A stretch of DNA of 64,000 nucleotides from Hoeflea sp038900095 (GCF_038900095.1 NZ_JBBMQQ010000002.1:124001-188000), one strand, 5' to 3'; positions 44,051 through 52,535 are shown, counted from the first letter of the stretch. Numbers and translations are program-made. The notes: generated from the letters alone by a model not told the origin.

Positions 44051-44812
44051 TCACCGCAGGTTCACCGCATAGTGAATGTCGCGGGTTATGCAGCGGGACC
44101 ATCTCAGTTCGACAGGGCGGTTTTCGAGATCGCGGGCAATGCGGCTGATCAGAAGCAGCGGTTCTCCCTTCTCGCACCCCAGTTTGGTGGCATCGCGGGC
44201 ACTGGCGGCTATCGCCTTGAGCCGCTCCTCGGCGCTGCCGATGGTGATGCCCCAGCGCTCGGAATACAGCCTGTAGACATTGTTGGGGATGACCGTCAGG
44301 TGATCGAAATCGGGGAACCGGTTTGACGGCAGGGTGATGGTTTCGATCAGCAGCGGCTGGCCTGACAGCGAACGAATGCGTTCGATGCGGATGACCTCAT
44401 CGGTGCTTTTCAGGCCGAGTGCCTCTTTCTCCGTCTTTGTCGGCTTGGCGCTGCCGGTGCTGAGCACCTGCGAATCCGGAAAGTTCGGGCTGCCTTCGTC
44501 CGGCGAAAGCCGGAAGAACTGGAACATGATGCGGCTTTCCTCGGGTTCGGCCACATAGGTGCCGCGCCCCTGGCGGCGCAGCAGCAGATTGTCCGCCGTC
44601 ATCGAATCGAGCGCCTTGCGCACCGTGCCCTGGCTGACATTGAGCTGGCGCGCGAGTTCCATTTCGCTGGGCAGCAGCATGCCGGGCGACCAGTCGCCCT
44701 CGACAAGACGGCGCATCAGCCGTTCGCGGACCTGGGCATAAAGCGGCTTGAAGCCGATTGCCTCGCCGCTCGCGGATTCCGCCGCTTCCAGCACCTGATT
44801 TTTCTTTTCCAT
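44051..44812 (-). CDS. GntR/HutC-family regulator, candidate regulator of the sulfosugar genes
   Basis: 253-residue repressor. The winged helix at about residues 22-90 includes LVEGDWSPGMLLPSEMELAR, LNVSQGTVRKALDSM and RRQGRGTYVAE. A UTRA effector domain follows (from about 110) with RIERIRSLSGQPLLIETITL, as in HutC/FarR proteins that bind small organic ligands. ATG 44812 is chosen; an in-frame codon at 44845 is an alternative. It is divergent from suyA with a palindromic operator between. Autoregulation and control of all four operator copies is the simplest reading; a sulfosugar, its phosphate or a C3 sulfonate is the likely effector. Confidence 0.9.
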   Translation of the reverse strand: MEKKNQVLEAAESASGEAIGFKPLYAQVRERLMRRLVEGDWSPGMLLPSEMELARQLNVSQGTVRKALDSMTADNLLLRRQGRGTYVAEPEESRIMFQFFRLSPDEGSPNFPDSQVLSTGSAKPTKTEKEALGLKSTDEVIRIERIRSLSGQPLLIETITLPSNRFPDFDHLTVIPNNVYRLYSERWGITIGSAEERLKAIAASARDATKLGCEKGEPLLLISRIARDLENRPVELRWSRCITRDIHYAVNLR

Positions 44813-44852
44813 GCTCTGCCCCGGTTGACTTTTTGCGCATACCATATCTTAT

Positions 44853-44866
44853 GTCTTATATAAGAC
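44853..44866. promoter_or_regulatory. Operator GTCTTATATAAGAC, site 4 (gntR/suyA divergence)
   Basis: Identical palindrome between the divergent regulator and suyA genes, 40 bp and 51 bp from their starts. A further half site overlaps it on the left (TATCTTATGTC). Its place beside the regulator gene is the main reason to assign all four copies to this GntR protein. Confidence 0.85.
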
Positions 44867-44917
44867 CTGTCCGTCGGACGCCAATAGATTACACCTTATC
44901 CACATTGGAGGACAAAC

Positions 44918-45205
44918 GTGACCACCCCCCATTTGCTAGTTCATGACCATGCGGACAATGTCGGCGTCGTCGTTGTCGAGGGCCTGAAGGCCGGTACCAA
45001 GATGCTGTGTGTTGTCACGCACGACAATTCCAGTTTCGAGCTGGTGTCGAACGCGGATGTGCCGATTGGCCACAAGATCGCGCTCAGGGATATCAAGTCG
45101 GGCGAGACCGCGATCAAGTATGGCGAGGATATCGGCAAGTTTGTCGCCGATGTCGAAAAGGGCGCCCACGTCCACACCCACAACCTGAAAACAAAGCGCT
45201 GGTAG
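44918..45205 (+). CDS. suyA: (R)-sulfolactate sulfo-lyase, small subunit (SAF domain)
   Basis: 95-residue SAF-domain subunit, homologous to the N-terminal part of altronate dehydratase UxaA. Visible are DHADNVGVVVVEGLKAGTK, DVPIGHKIALRDIKSGETAI, KYGEDIGKF and the C-terminal HVHTHNLKTKRW. A separate small subunit next to a ~390-residue large one is the arrangement of SuyAB, which splits (R)-3-sulfolactate into pyruvate and sulfite. GGAGGAC precedes the start. An altronate or galactarate dehydratase small subunit is the alternative, but slcC and comC downstream favour SuyA. Confidence 0.82.
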   Translation: MTTPHLLVHDHADNVGVVVVEGLKAGTKMLCVVTHDNSSFELVSNADVPIGHKIALRDIKSGETAIKYGEDIGKFVADVEKGAHVHTHNLKTKRW

Positions 45206-45216
45206 GAGCCCTGATC

Positions 45217-46398
45217 ATGGCATCAAAATACTCAAACATGACGTTTCAAGGCTACCGGCGCGAGAATGGCCGGGTTGGCGTGCGCAATCTCGTCGTCATC
45301 CTGCCGGTTGACGATATCTCCAATGCGGCCTGCGAGGCCGTGGCCAACAACATCAAGGGCACGCTGGCCCTGCCGCACGCCTATGGCCGGTTGCAGTTCG
45401 GCGAAGACCTGGACCTGCATTTCCGCACCATGATCGGCACCGGGGCCAACCCGAATGTCGCTGCAGTCGTGGTCATCGGCATTGAGCCGGGCTGGACCAA
45501 GAAGATCGTTGACGGCATCGCCGCTACCGGCAAGCCGGTCACCGGCTTCTCGATCGAGCAGAATGGCGACCTGAAGACCATCATGGACGCTTCGCGGGTG
45601 GCCAAGGAATATGTTCATTTCGCAACGGAGCTGCAGCGCGAGGAGTGCTCGATTTCGGAACTGTGGGTCTCGACCAAGTGCGGCGAAAGCGACACCACGA
45701 CCGGTCTCGGCTCCTGCCCGACCGTGGGTAACATGTACGACAAGCTGCTTCCCGAGGGCATCTACGGCTGCTTTGGCGAGACCTCGGAAATCACCGGGGC
45801 CGAGCACATCTGCAAGGCCCGCGCCATCAACGAGGAAGTCGGCGAACGCTGGTACAAGATGTGGAAGGCCTATCAGGATGACGTGATCTTCGCGCACCAG
45901 ACCGACGACCTGTCCGACAGCCAGCCGACCAAGGGCAATATCGAAGGCGGTCTGACCACGATCGAGGAAAAGGCGCTGGGCAATCTCGAGAAGATCGGCC
46001 GGACCTCGAAATACATCGACATTCTCGAACCGGCGGAAGCACCGGCATCCGGCAAGGGGTTGTACTTCATGGACTCGTCCTCGGCGGCGGCGGAATGCGT
46101 TACGCTGATGGCGGCGGGTGGCTATGTGGTTCACACCTTCCCCACGGGCCAGGGCAACGTGATCGGCAACCCGATCGTGCCCGTGATCAAGATCACCGCC
46201 AATCCGCGCACGGTGCGGACCATGGGCGAGCATGTCGATCTGGATGTTTCCGGGATCCTGAGGCGGGAAATGACAATCGACGAGGCCGGCGATGCGCTGA
46301 TCGAAATGATCATCCGCACATCGAACGGACGGGCGACCGCGGCGGAAGCGCTGGGCCATCGTGAATTCTCCATGACAAAGCTCTATCGTTCCGCCTGA
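45217..46398 (+). CDS. suyB: (R)-sulfolactate sulfo-lyase, large subunit
   Basis: 393-residue large subunit of the UxaA/SuyB family, an iron-dependent lyase. Family segments are GYRRENGRVGVRNLVVILPV, STKCGESDTTTGLGSCPTVG, where altronate dehydratases instead have a C-G-G-S-D type motif, and HTFPTGQGNVIGNPIVPVIK. ATG 45217 (GGAG nearby) begins 11 bp after suyA. Acts with SuyA on (R)-3-sulfolactate to give pyruvate and sulfite. Followed after 25 bp by slcC. The family is certain; the sulfolactate specificity rests on the motif and neighbours. Confidence 0.83.
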   Translation: MASKYSNMTFQGYRRENGRVGVRNLVVILPVDDISNAACEAVANNIKGTLALPHAYGRLQFGEDLDLHFRTMIGTGANPNVAAVVVIGIEPGWTKKIVDGIAATGKPVTGFSIEQNGDLKTIMDASRVAKEYVHFATELQREECSISELWVSTKCGESDTTTGLGSCPTVGNMYDKLLPEGIYGCFGETSEITGAEHICKARAINEEVGERWYKMWKAYQDDVIFAHQTDDLSDSQPTKGNIEGGLTTIEEKALGNLEKIGRTSKYIDILEPAEAPASGKGLYFMDSSSAAAECVTLMAAGGYVVHTFPTGQGNVIGNPIVPVIKITANPRTVRTMGEHVDLDVSGILRREMTIDEAGDALIEMIIRTSNGRATAAEALGHREFSMTKLYRSA

Positions 46399-46423
46399 TT
46401 CAAGAGGAACAAACGGGGTTATC

Positions 46424-47356
46424 ATGGCAGATATCGTCATTACCGAATTCATGGACGAGGCGGCGGTTGGCCGCCTCGTCCAGGCCCATGACACGCTTTA
46501 CGATCCGAAACTGGTCGATGACCCGGCGGCGCTGCACGAGCATCTCGCATCGGCGCGGGCGCTGATCGTGCGCAACCGCACCCAGGTGCGCGAGACGCTT
46601 CTGAGCATGGGGCCAAAGCTGCGGGTGGTCGGGCGGCTGGGTGTCGGGCTCGACAATATCGATGTTGCCGCGTGCAAGGCGCGTTCGATAGCTGTCATTC
46701 CGGCGACCGGCGCCAATGATCTTTCCGTGGCCGAATATGTCATCACCTCGGCGCTGATGCTGTTGCGCGGCGCCTTCATGCGGTCGGCGGACGTCGCTTC
46801 CGGCGACTGGCCGCGGCAATCGATGATGGGGCGCGAACTGGCGGGCAAGACCATCGGCCTGATCGGCTATGGTTCGATTGCCCGGGAAGTGGCCTGGCGG
46901 GCGCATATGATGGGCATGCAGATCGTTGCCTATGATCCGTATCTGCCGGCAGATCATCCGGGCTGGCAGATCGCCCGCAATGTCTCGCTCGATGCGGTGC
47001 TGGAACTTGGCGATGTGGTGTCGCTGCATACGCCGCTGACCGATGCGACGCGGCACATGATCAATGCCGAGGCGCTGTCACGGATGAAACCGGATGCGAT
47101 CCTGATCAACGCGGCGCGTGGCGGCATTGTCGATGAAGCGGCCCTTGCCGAAACTCTGAAGGCCGGCAAGCTTGGCGGGGCGGCGCTGGATGTGTTTGAA
47201 ACCGAACCGCTGACGGCCGAAGCGGGGGCCAAGTTCAAGGATCTGCGCAATCTTGTGCTGACACCGCATATTGCCGGGGTGACCGGTGAATCCAACGAGC
47301 GGGTCAGTCACCTGATCGCCGACAAGGTGCTTGAAGCACTGGGAAGCAAGGCGTGA
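46424..47356 (+). CDS. slcC: (S)-sulfolactate dehydrogenase (2-hydroxyacid dehydrogenase family)
   Basis: 310-residue D-isomer-specific 2-hydroxyacid dehydrogenase. NAD-binding GLIGYGSIA (about 145-153), catalytic Arg in INAARGGIVDE, Glu in DVFETEPL and His in LTPHIAGVT are all present. The start DIVITEFMDEAAV and the VGRLGVGLDNIDVAACKAR segment resemble SlcC, which oxidises (S)-3-sulfolactate to sulfopyruvate. It lies after suyB and overlaps comC by 4 bp; with ComC it would invert sulfolactate to the (R) form needed by SuyAB. Confidence 0.82.
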   Translation: MADIVITEFMDEAAVGRLVQAHDTLYDPKLVDDPAALHEHLASARALIVRNRTQVRETLLSMGPKLRVVGRLGVGLDNIDVAACKARSIAVIPATGANDLSVAEYVITSALMLLRGAFMRSADVASGDWPRQSMMGRELAGKTIGLIGYGSIAREVAWRAHMMGMQIVAYDPYLPADHPGWQIARNVSLDAVLELGDVVSLHTPLTDATRHMINAEALSRMKPDAILINAARGGIVDEAALAETLKAGKLGGAALDVFETEPLTAEAGAKFKDLRNLVLTPHIAGVTGESNERVSHLIADKVLEALGSKA

Positions 47357-48357
47357 CAGACATGCTGACAATGACGCCCGAAGCAATCACCGAGCTGGTA
47401 ACCGGGGCGCTGATGCGCAGCCGGACCTCGAGGGAAAATGCTGCTTCGGTGGCGCGGGCGCTGCTTGCGGCCGAACTCGCCGGTCAGAACGGGCACGGTC
47501 TGAGGCGTGTCGAGGCCTATGCGGCCCAGGCAAGAACCGGAAAGGTGGATGGCTTCGCCGTTCCCAAGGCGGAAACAACACGGCCGGGGGCCTTGGAGAT
47601 CGATGCCGGCAACGGTTTTGCCTATCCGGCGATGGATCTGGCGCTGGACTGGCTGCCCGGAGCTGCACAGACACAAGGTATTGCCATCGCCGGCATTCGC
47701 CGTTCACATCATTGCGGTGTTGCAGGCGTGATTGTCGAGGCGCTGGCCGAGCGTGGTGTGGCCGCACTGATGCTGGCCAATTCGCCGGCCGCGATGGCGC
47801 CCTGGGGCGGGCGGCGACCGTTGTTCGGAACCGATCCGATAGCCTTTGCCGCACCGCTGGGCGGGGGCGCGCCGGTGGTGGTGGATGTCTCGCTGTCCAA
47901 GGTGGCGCGCGGCAAGATCATGGCGGCGGGCCAGAAGGGCGAGCCGATCCCGGAAGGGTGGGCGCTTGACGCTGATGGCCAGCCCACCACCGACGCCAAG
48001 GCGGCGCTTGCGGGGACGATGATCCCGCTCGGCGATGCCAAGGGCACGGCACTGGCGCTGATGGTGGAGCTTCTCTGCGCGGGACTGACCGGGGCGAACT
48101 ATGCCTGGCAGGCAACTTCGTTCTTTGACGGCGAAGGCGATCCGCCGGGAACCGGGCAGGCAATCATCGCCATCGATCCGGATGCGTTCGGGCCCGGGGG
48201 CGAGGAGCGCATGAAATTGATGGCCGACATGGTGGCTGGCACCGAAGGCGCACGGTTGCCCGGACGGAGGCGGCAGCAGATCCGCGCCGACTATCTCGAA
48301 AACGGAATTCCGGTGGATGCCGGCCTAGCGGCCTCGATCCGCGCCATCGGAACCTGA
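47353..48357 (+). CDS. comC: (R)-sulfolactate dehydrogenase (Ldh2/malate dehydrogenase family)
   Basis: 334-residue NAD(P)H-dependent 2-oxoacid reductase of the LDH2/MDH2 family. Marks are LAGQNGHGLRRVEAYAAQ with the catalytic His near residue 50, IRRSHHCGVAGVIVEALAER, GTDPIAFAAPLGGGAPVVVD, and the C-terminal PGRRRQQIRADYL. It starts with GTG at 47353, overlapping slcC. ComC reduces sulfopyruvate to (R)-3-sulfolactate in the sulfolactate racemising route known from Chromohalobacter. The gene pair with slcC is the strongest evidence that this cluster handles C3 sulfonates. Confidence 0.82.
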   Translation: MTDMLTMTPEAITELVTGALMRSRTSRENAASVARALLAAELAGQNGHGLRRVEAYAAQARTGKVDGFAVPKAETTRPGALEIDAGNGFAYPAMDLALDWLPGAAQTQGIAIAGIRRSHHCGVAGVIVEALAERGVAALMLANSPAAMAPWGGRRPLFGTDPIAFAAPLGGGAPVVVDVSLSKVARGKIMAAGQKGEPIPEGWALDADGQPTTDAKAALAGTMIPLGDAKGTALALMVELLCAGLTGANYAWQATSFFDGEGDPPGTGQAIIAIDPDAFGPGGEERMKLMADMVAGTEGARLPGRRRQQIRADYLENGIPVDAGLAASIRAIGT

Positions 48358-48391
48358 GCCCGGCCGCGGCCGGGCCCGCACCGCTTCTCCG

Positions 48392-49714
48392 TCAGTAAAG
48401 CAGCCTGACGGCGACGAGAGTGATGGCCGGGAACATGGTCAGGATGGCGACACGGATGATGTCGGTCATGACGAAGGGAAACACGCCGCGATAGGTGGCG
48501 GACAGCGGTGTGTCCTTGGCCATCGAATTGATGACGAAGAGGTTCATGCCGACCGGTGGCGTTATCAGCCCCACCTCCACGACGATCAGCACGATGATGC
48601 CGAACCAGAGGGCGAATTCCTCCGGCGGCAGGCCGAAATCAAGCGCGGACATGATCGGGAAGAAGATCGGAACCGTCAGCAGGATCATCGACAGCGAGTC
48701 CATGACGCAACCGAAAATCAGATAGAGCAGAAGCACGGCGACCATCACCAGCCAGGGGTTGAAACCCTGGCTGCCGACATAGGCGGCTGCCGTCTGCGGC
48801 AACTGGCTGAGCGCCAGGAAGGCGTTGTAGACCCCGGCACCGAAGACGATGAGAAAGATCATGCCGGTTGCCCCGGCGGTGGCCAGGATGGAAGCCTTCA
48901 GGGTCGAGCGGTTCAATCCGCCATTGAGCAAGGCGATCACGCCGGTGCCGAAGGCGCCGATGGCGGCTGCTTCGGTGGGAGTGAAGATGCCGCCGTAGAT
49001 GCCGCCGACAACGGCGATGAAGACGATCAGCACCGGCCAGACCGCAACCAGGCTGCTGAGCCGCTCGGAATAGGGCGCCCGCTCCCTATGACCGGCGGAA
49101 CCGGGCTTGACCCGGACATAGATTGCGATGGCGATCATGTAGCCGATTGCGGCAAGGATGCCGGGAATGAAGGCTGCGACAAACAGCTTGGCGATGTTCT
49201 GTTCGGTCAGGATGGCGTAGATGACCAGGATGACCGAGGGCGGGATGAGGATGCCCAGCGTGCCGCCGGCGGCAAGTGCGCCGGTGGCCAGTTCGCCGGA
49301 ATAGCCGTAGCGGCGGAGTTCGGGCAGCGCGACCTGGCCCATGGTTGCCGCCGTTGCCAGCGAAGAGCCGCAAATCGCGCCAAAGCCTGCACAGGCGCCG
49401 ACCGCGGCCATGGCGACGCCGCCCTTCCTGTGGCCCATCCAGGTTTCAGCCGCCTTGAACAGGGCCTGGGACATGCCGCCCAGAGTGGCAAACTGGCCCA
49501 TCAGCAGGAACAGCGGGATGATTGAAAGCGAGTAGCTCGAAAACGTGCCCCAGGTCAGGTTCTTGAGCTGGGCGAAGATCATCAGGAACGAGCCGTTGAT
49601 GAAATAGCTGCCGCCGATCCCGGTGAGCAGCATGGCGAGCCCGATCGGTATCCGCAGGAAAATGAGCAGCAACAGAACGGGAAAGGAGAGCAGGGCGATG
49701 TCGATATTGGTCAA
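48392..49714 (-). CDS. TRAP transporter large permease (second system)
   Basis: 440-residue DctM-type permease with about 12 membrane helices. Typical segments are LLMGQFATLGGMSQALFKAA, CGSSLATAATMGQVALPELR and GGTLGILIPPSVILVIYAIL. The start is probably TTG at 49714, whose codon overlaps the stop of the small-permease gene (TTGA); translation would be coupled. A reading from 49837 runs through that gene and is rejected. It ends 34 bp from comC, converging on it. The substrate is unknown: a C3 sulfonate such as sulfolactate, or a substrate of the neighbouring molybdenum hydroxylase, are the contextual options. Confidence 0.9.
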   Translation of the reverse strand: MTNIDIALLSFPVLLLLIFLRIPIGLAMLLTGIGGSYFINGSFLMIFAQLKNLTWGTFSSYSLSIIPLFLLMGQFATLGGMSQALFKAAETWMGHRKGGVAMAAVGACAGFGAICGSSLATAATMGQVALPELRRYGYSGELATGALAAGGTLGILIPPSVILVIYAILTEQNIAKLFVAAFIPGILAAIGYMIAIAIYVRVKPGSAGHRERAPYSERLSSLVAVWPVLIVFIAVVGGIYGGIFTPTEAAAIGAFGTGVIALLNGGLNRSTLKASILATAGATGMIFLIVFGAGVYNAFLALSQLPQTAAAYVGSQGFNPWLVMVAVLLLYLIFGCVMDSLSMILLTVPIFFPIMSALDFGLPPEEFALWFGIIVLIVVEVGLITPPVGMNLFVINSMAKDTPLSATYRGVFPFVMTDIIRVAILTMFPAITLVAVRLLY

Positions 49715-50241
49715 TGTACAGTCTCTCCATGGGACTGGTCCTGGCCGGTCAGCAGCGCCCTGAGGCTCAGGATGGTGCACCAGATGCTGACCAGAACAAA
49801 GCCAAAGGCGCCGACGAGGCCCGAGGCGTAGGCCCACCAGATCGGGTACTGAATGATGAAAGTGGTCTCGCCGTAGGCGAATTTGTCCAGCGTGCCGTCC
49901 CAGTGCTTCCAGGTGAGAAGGACGGCAATGGTGAGCATCAGAAGATCTGCGACAAGGTCGATCAGCCGGTTGGCGGTGCTGCCCAGATGCATGGTGAGAA
50001 TCTCGACCGACGCATGCTGGCGATTTATCTGAACCCAGGGCAGGAAGGAGAATACCGCAAAGCCGGTGCCGAGTTCGACAAGTTCGAAATCGCCGCGGAT
50101 GGGGCCAAGTCCGATCCAGAGCAGGGCTCTGCCGGTGACCGAGGCAACGGTTGCCAGGATGACGGCAATCAATACCAGGCCGCCCAGTATGGCCAGGAAG
50201 GCAGCAAGCGACCGCATCAGTCGGTCAATCCGGTCAAACAT
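49711..50241 (-). CDS. TRAP transporter small permease (second system)
   Basis: 176-residue DctQ-type membrane protein with four helices (about 15-35, 50-70, 90-110 and 135-160). Segments include AAFLAILGGLVLIAVILATV, LVELGTGFAVFSFLPWVQ and WAYASGLVGAFGFVLVSIWC. It lies between the binding protein (278 bp upstream) and the large permease (4-bp overlap). Confidence 0.87.
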   Translation of the reverse strand: MFDRIDRLMRSLAAFLAILGGLVLIAVILATVASVTGRALLWIGLGPIRGDFELVELGTGFAVFSFLPWVQINRQHASVEILTMHLGSTANRLIDLVADLLMLTIAVLLTWKHWDGTLDKFAYGETTFIIQYPIWWAYASGLVGAFGFVLVSIWCTILSLRALLTGQDQSHGETVH

Positions 50242-50463
50242 CTCAAACCTCCCCCGGGATGGCTGTGCGCCATCTTGGACATCGCATGGCGAAAACCAAA
50301 GAGGGGTGTGACGGACCAGCCTGGCCTTGTAAAGGCCGGATGTCTGCGGATGAGCCGTCCAGGGTGTCCTGGATGCCGTTCCGGTAGCCAGTCAGCATGC
50401 AACTTGTTCCGGCAAGTTGAGCAGGACCGGCGCCGATGCCCCTCATTAGTATTCTTGATATGG

Positions 50464-50503
50464 CTCCGGCGGGGTTCGTCTTCGCAGACAAGCCCCGCCG
50501 GAG
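50464..50503 (-). terminator. Hairpin between the binding-protein and permease genes of the second TRAP system
   Basis: A perfect 11-bp stem CTCCGGCGGGG/CCCCGCCGGAG (50464-50474, 50493-50503) lies 16 bp after the binding-protein stop. No strong T-run follows on the minus strand, so partial termination or mRNA stabilisation of the abundant binding protein is likely. Confidence 0.6.
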
Positions 50504-50519
50504 TTCAAAGGTCTCTCGA

Positions 50520-51569
50520 TTACTTGGTGTACTTGGCGATCAGTTCCTGCGCCTTGGCGTAGAGCGCTTCGCCGTCGATGCCCTTGGCATCCATTTCATC
50601 GAACCAGTTGTCCCGCACGGTTTCGGCAACAGCCTTCCAGCGAGCCACTTCGGCTTCGTCCAGCACGATCATTTCATTGTCGGTGGCTTCGGCAATGGCG
50701 CGACCGCTGGCATCAAAGCCTTCCATGGTCTTGCCGGCATAGGCGGAGAATTCCGCACCGGTGTTGTCGTCCAGAACCTTCTTGAGGTCATCAGGAAGGC
50801 TGTCGTACTTGGCCTGGTTCATCGCCAGAACGAAGGCGGCGGTGTAAAGCGCCGTCCCGCCGGAAAACTCCGTGTGGGTGTCGACGAGTTCCGCAATCTT
50901 CAGTGACGGTGTGACTTCCCAGGGAATGACGGTGCCGTCAATCACGCCCTTGGAGAGGGCTTCCGGAATTGCCGGGACCGGCATGCCGACAGGCTCGGCG
51001 CCAAGTTCGGCGAGCAGGCCGTTGATGACGCGGGTCGGTCCGCGCAGCTTCTTGCCCTGCATGTCTTCAAGCTTGCGGATGCCTTCGCCCTTGGCGTGAA
51101 TGACGCCGGGGCCGTGGACCCAGGTTCCGAGAATCTTGACGCCCTTGAATTCGGTGGCTTCCATGTCGGACTTGAACAGGTCCCAATAGGCCCGCGAAGT
51201 TGCTTCTGCGCTGGTCATGGTGAAGGGAAGTTCAAACACCTCGACGCTGGGGAAGCGGCCGGGGGTGTAGCCGGGAAGAGTCCAGACGATGTCGACAACG
51301 CCGTCGCGGGCCTGGTCCATCAGCTGGGGAGGCGTGCCGCCGAGCGACATCGCGGAGAACACCTCAACCTTGATGCGGCCGCCGGATTCGGTGCCTATCT
51401 TTTCTGCCCACGGAATGAGGATGCCGGCAGGGACGTTCGCCTGGGCCGGCAGGAACTGGTGCATGCGCAGGGTGACTTCCTGTGCAGCCGCGCCGATCGA
51501 CGATGCGCCCATTGCGGAAAGCGCGAGTGCTGCAACTGCAGCGGATTTAAGGAAATTGCGTTTTTTCAT
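50520..51569 (-). CDS. TRAP transporter periplasmic binding protein (second system)
   Basis: 349-residue DctP-family protein. A signal peptide covers about residues 1-29 (FLKSAAVAALALSAMGASSI). The mature part starts EVTLRMHQFLPAQANVPAGI. The conserved ligand-binding Arg lies in MQGKKLRGPTRVINGLLAEL and MPVPAIPEALSKGVIDGTVI is the usual second-lobe segment. GGAGGA precedes the ATG. It is divergent from the molybdenum hydroxylase operon and lacks the GTCTTATATAAGAC operator, so it is probably not in the GntR regulon. Confidence 0.92.
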   Translation of the reverse strand: MKKRNFLKSAAVAALALSAMGASSIGAAAQEVTLRMHQFLPAQANVPAGILIPWAEKIGTESGGRIKVEVFSAMSLGGTPPQLMDQARDGVVDIVWTLPGYTPGRFPSVEVFELPFTMTSAEATSRAYWDLFKSDMEATEFKGVKILGTWVHGPGVIHAKGEGIRKLEDMQGKKLRGPTRVINGLLAELGAEPVGMPVPAIPEALSKGVIDGTVIPWEVTPSLKIAELVDTHTEFSGGTALYTAAFVLAMNQAKYDSLPDDLKKVLDDNTGAEFSAYAGKTMEGFDASGRAIAEATDNEMIVLDEAEVARWKAVAETVRDNWFDEMDAKGIDGEALYAKAQELIAKYTK

Positions 51570-52043
51570 GGTGTCCTCCCAAATAGGATTGCGGTTTGAT
51601 TGCCGCGTCTTCCCCAGAAACTAGGGATATTTTTTGTAACTGCCTAGGGCCTGCGCGTATCACCACATCAGGCCTTAGGCCAAGGTTATGTCATTTCACA
51701 GTGCCATCCGGAAGCCAGCCATAATATGTGGCTTTCAGCCTTTCGGATAAGGTTATCTGCGTCCTCCAGTCTCAATAATCGACCGTCCGGTCAGTTTGTA
51801 GTTTGGAACCGGTTGGGCGGCAACAATTTTCTTGCTTCAGCCTGATCCGACAATGCTTCAGGCAGGGCAAGTCCGCCAGCCCAGGGTGATGTCGCCTTGC
51901 CGGACAGGCATCGTGCAGGGCTGCGCGGCGGGCGCTGGCGAAGCGGTTGAAGATTATTCCGAGTTTTGCGGTTGATCCTTTCTCAAAAAAGGAAAATGAT
52001 GCCTTCAGGGTGAGTGAGGACTGTACACCCCAAGGAGGAATTT
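51570..52043. promoter_or_regulatory. Divergent promoter region between TRAP and molybdenum hydroxylase genes
   Basis: 474 bp with no supported gene. It must hold promoters for both directions. AT-rich stretches at about 51580-51640 and 51720-51830 are the likely places, but no operator or riboswitch was recognised. Confidence 0.4.
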
Positions 52044-52535
52044 ATGGCGAATGTATCGATGACCGTGAACGGGCGCTCCGTTTCCGGCCAGTGTGAGGAC
52101 CGGACCCTTCTCGTCCAGTTCATCCGTGAAAATCTCGGACTTACCGGAACCCATGTCGGATGCGACACGTCCCAGTGCGGGGCCTGCGTGGTCCATGTCG
52201 ATGGCAAGGCGGTCAAATCGTGCACCATGCTGGCTGCCCAGGCCGACGGCTCGGAGGTCGTGACCATTGAAGGCCTGTCGTCCGGCGGCGAATTGCATCC
52301 GGTTCAGGCAGCATTTCGGGAGCATCACGGCCTGCAGTGCGGATTCTGCACGCCCGGCATGATCATGTCGGCTGTCGACATGATCGAGCGGCATGGCGGC
52401 AAACTCGACGAGAAGACGGTGCGGCAGGAGCTGGAGGGCAACATCTGCCGCTGTACCGGCTACCACAACATCGTCAAGGCCGTGCTCGATGCCGCGTCCA
52501 AGATGGGCGAAGGCGCCAAGGTCGCAGCTGAATAG
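52044..52535 (+). CDS. Molybdenum hydroxylase, [2Fe-2S] small subunit (CoxS-like)
   Basis: 163-residue iron-sulfur subunit. The first cluster has C40, C45, C48 and C60 (CDTSQCGACVVHVDGKAVKS-C) and the second C99, C102, C135 and C137 (CGFCTP, NICRCTGY). ATG 52044 follows AAGGAGGAA. It passes electrons between the molybdopterin subunit and the FAD subunit encoded downstream. Xanthine-dehydrogenase-family enzymes hydroxylate aldehydes, purines or aromatic heterocycles. Confidence 0.95.
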   Translation: MANVSMTVNGRSVSGQCEDRTLLVQFIRENLGLTGTHVGCDTSQCGACVVHVDGKAVKSCTMLAAQADGSEVVTIEGLSSGGELHPVQAAFREHHGLQCGFCTPGMIMSAVDMIERHGGKLDEKTVRQELEGNICRCTGYHNIVKAVLDAASKMGEGAKVAAE

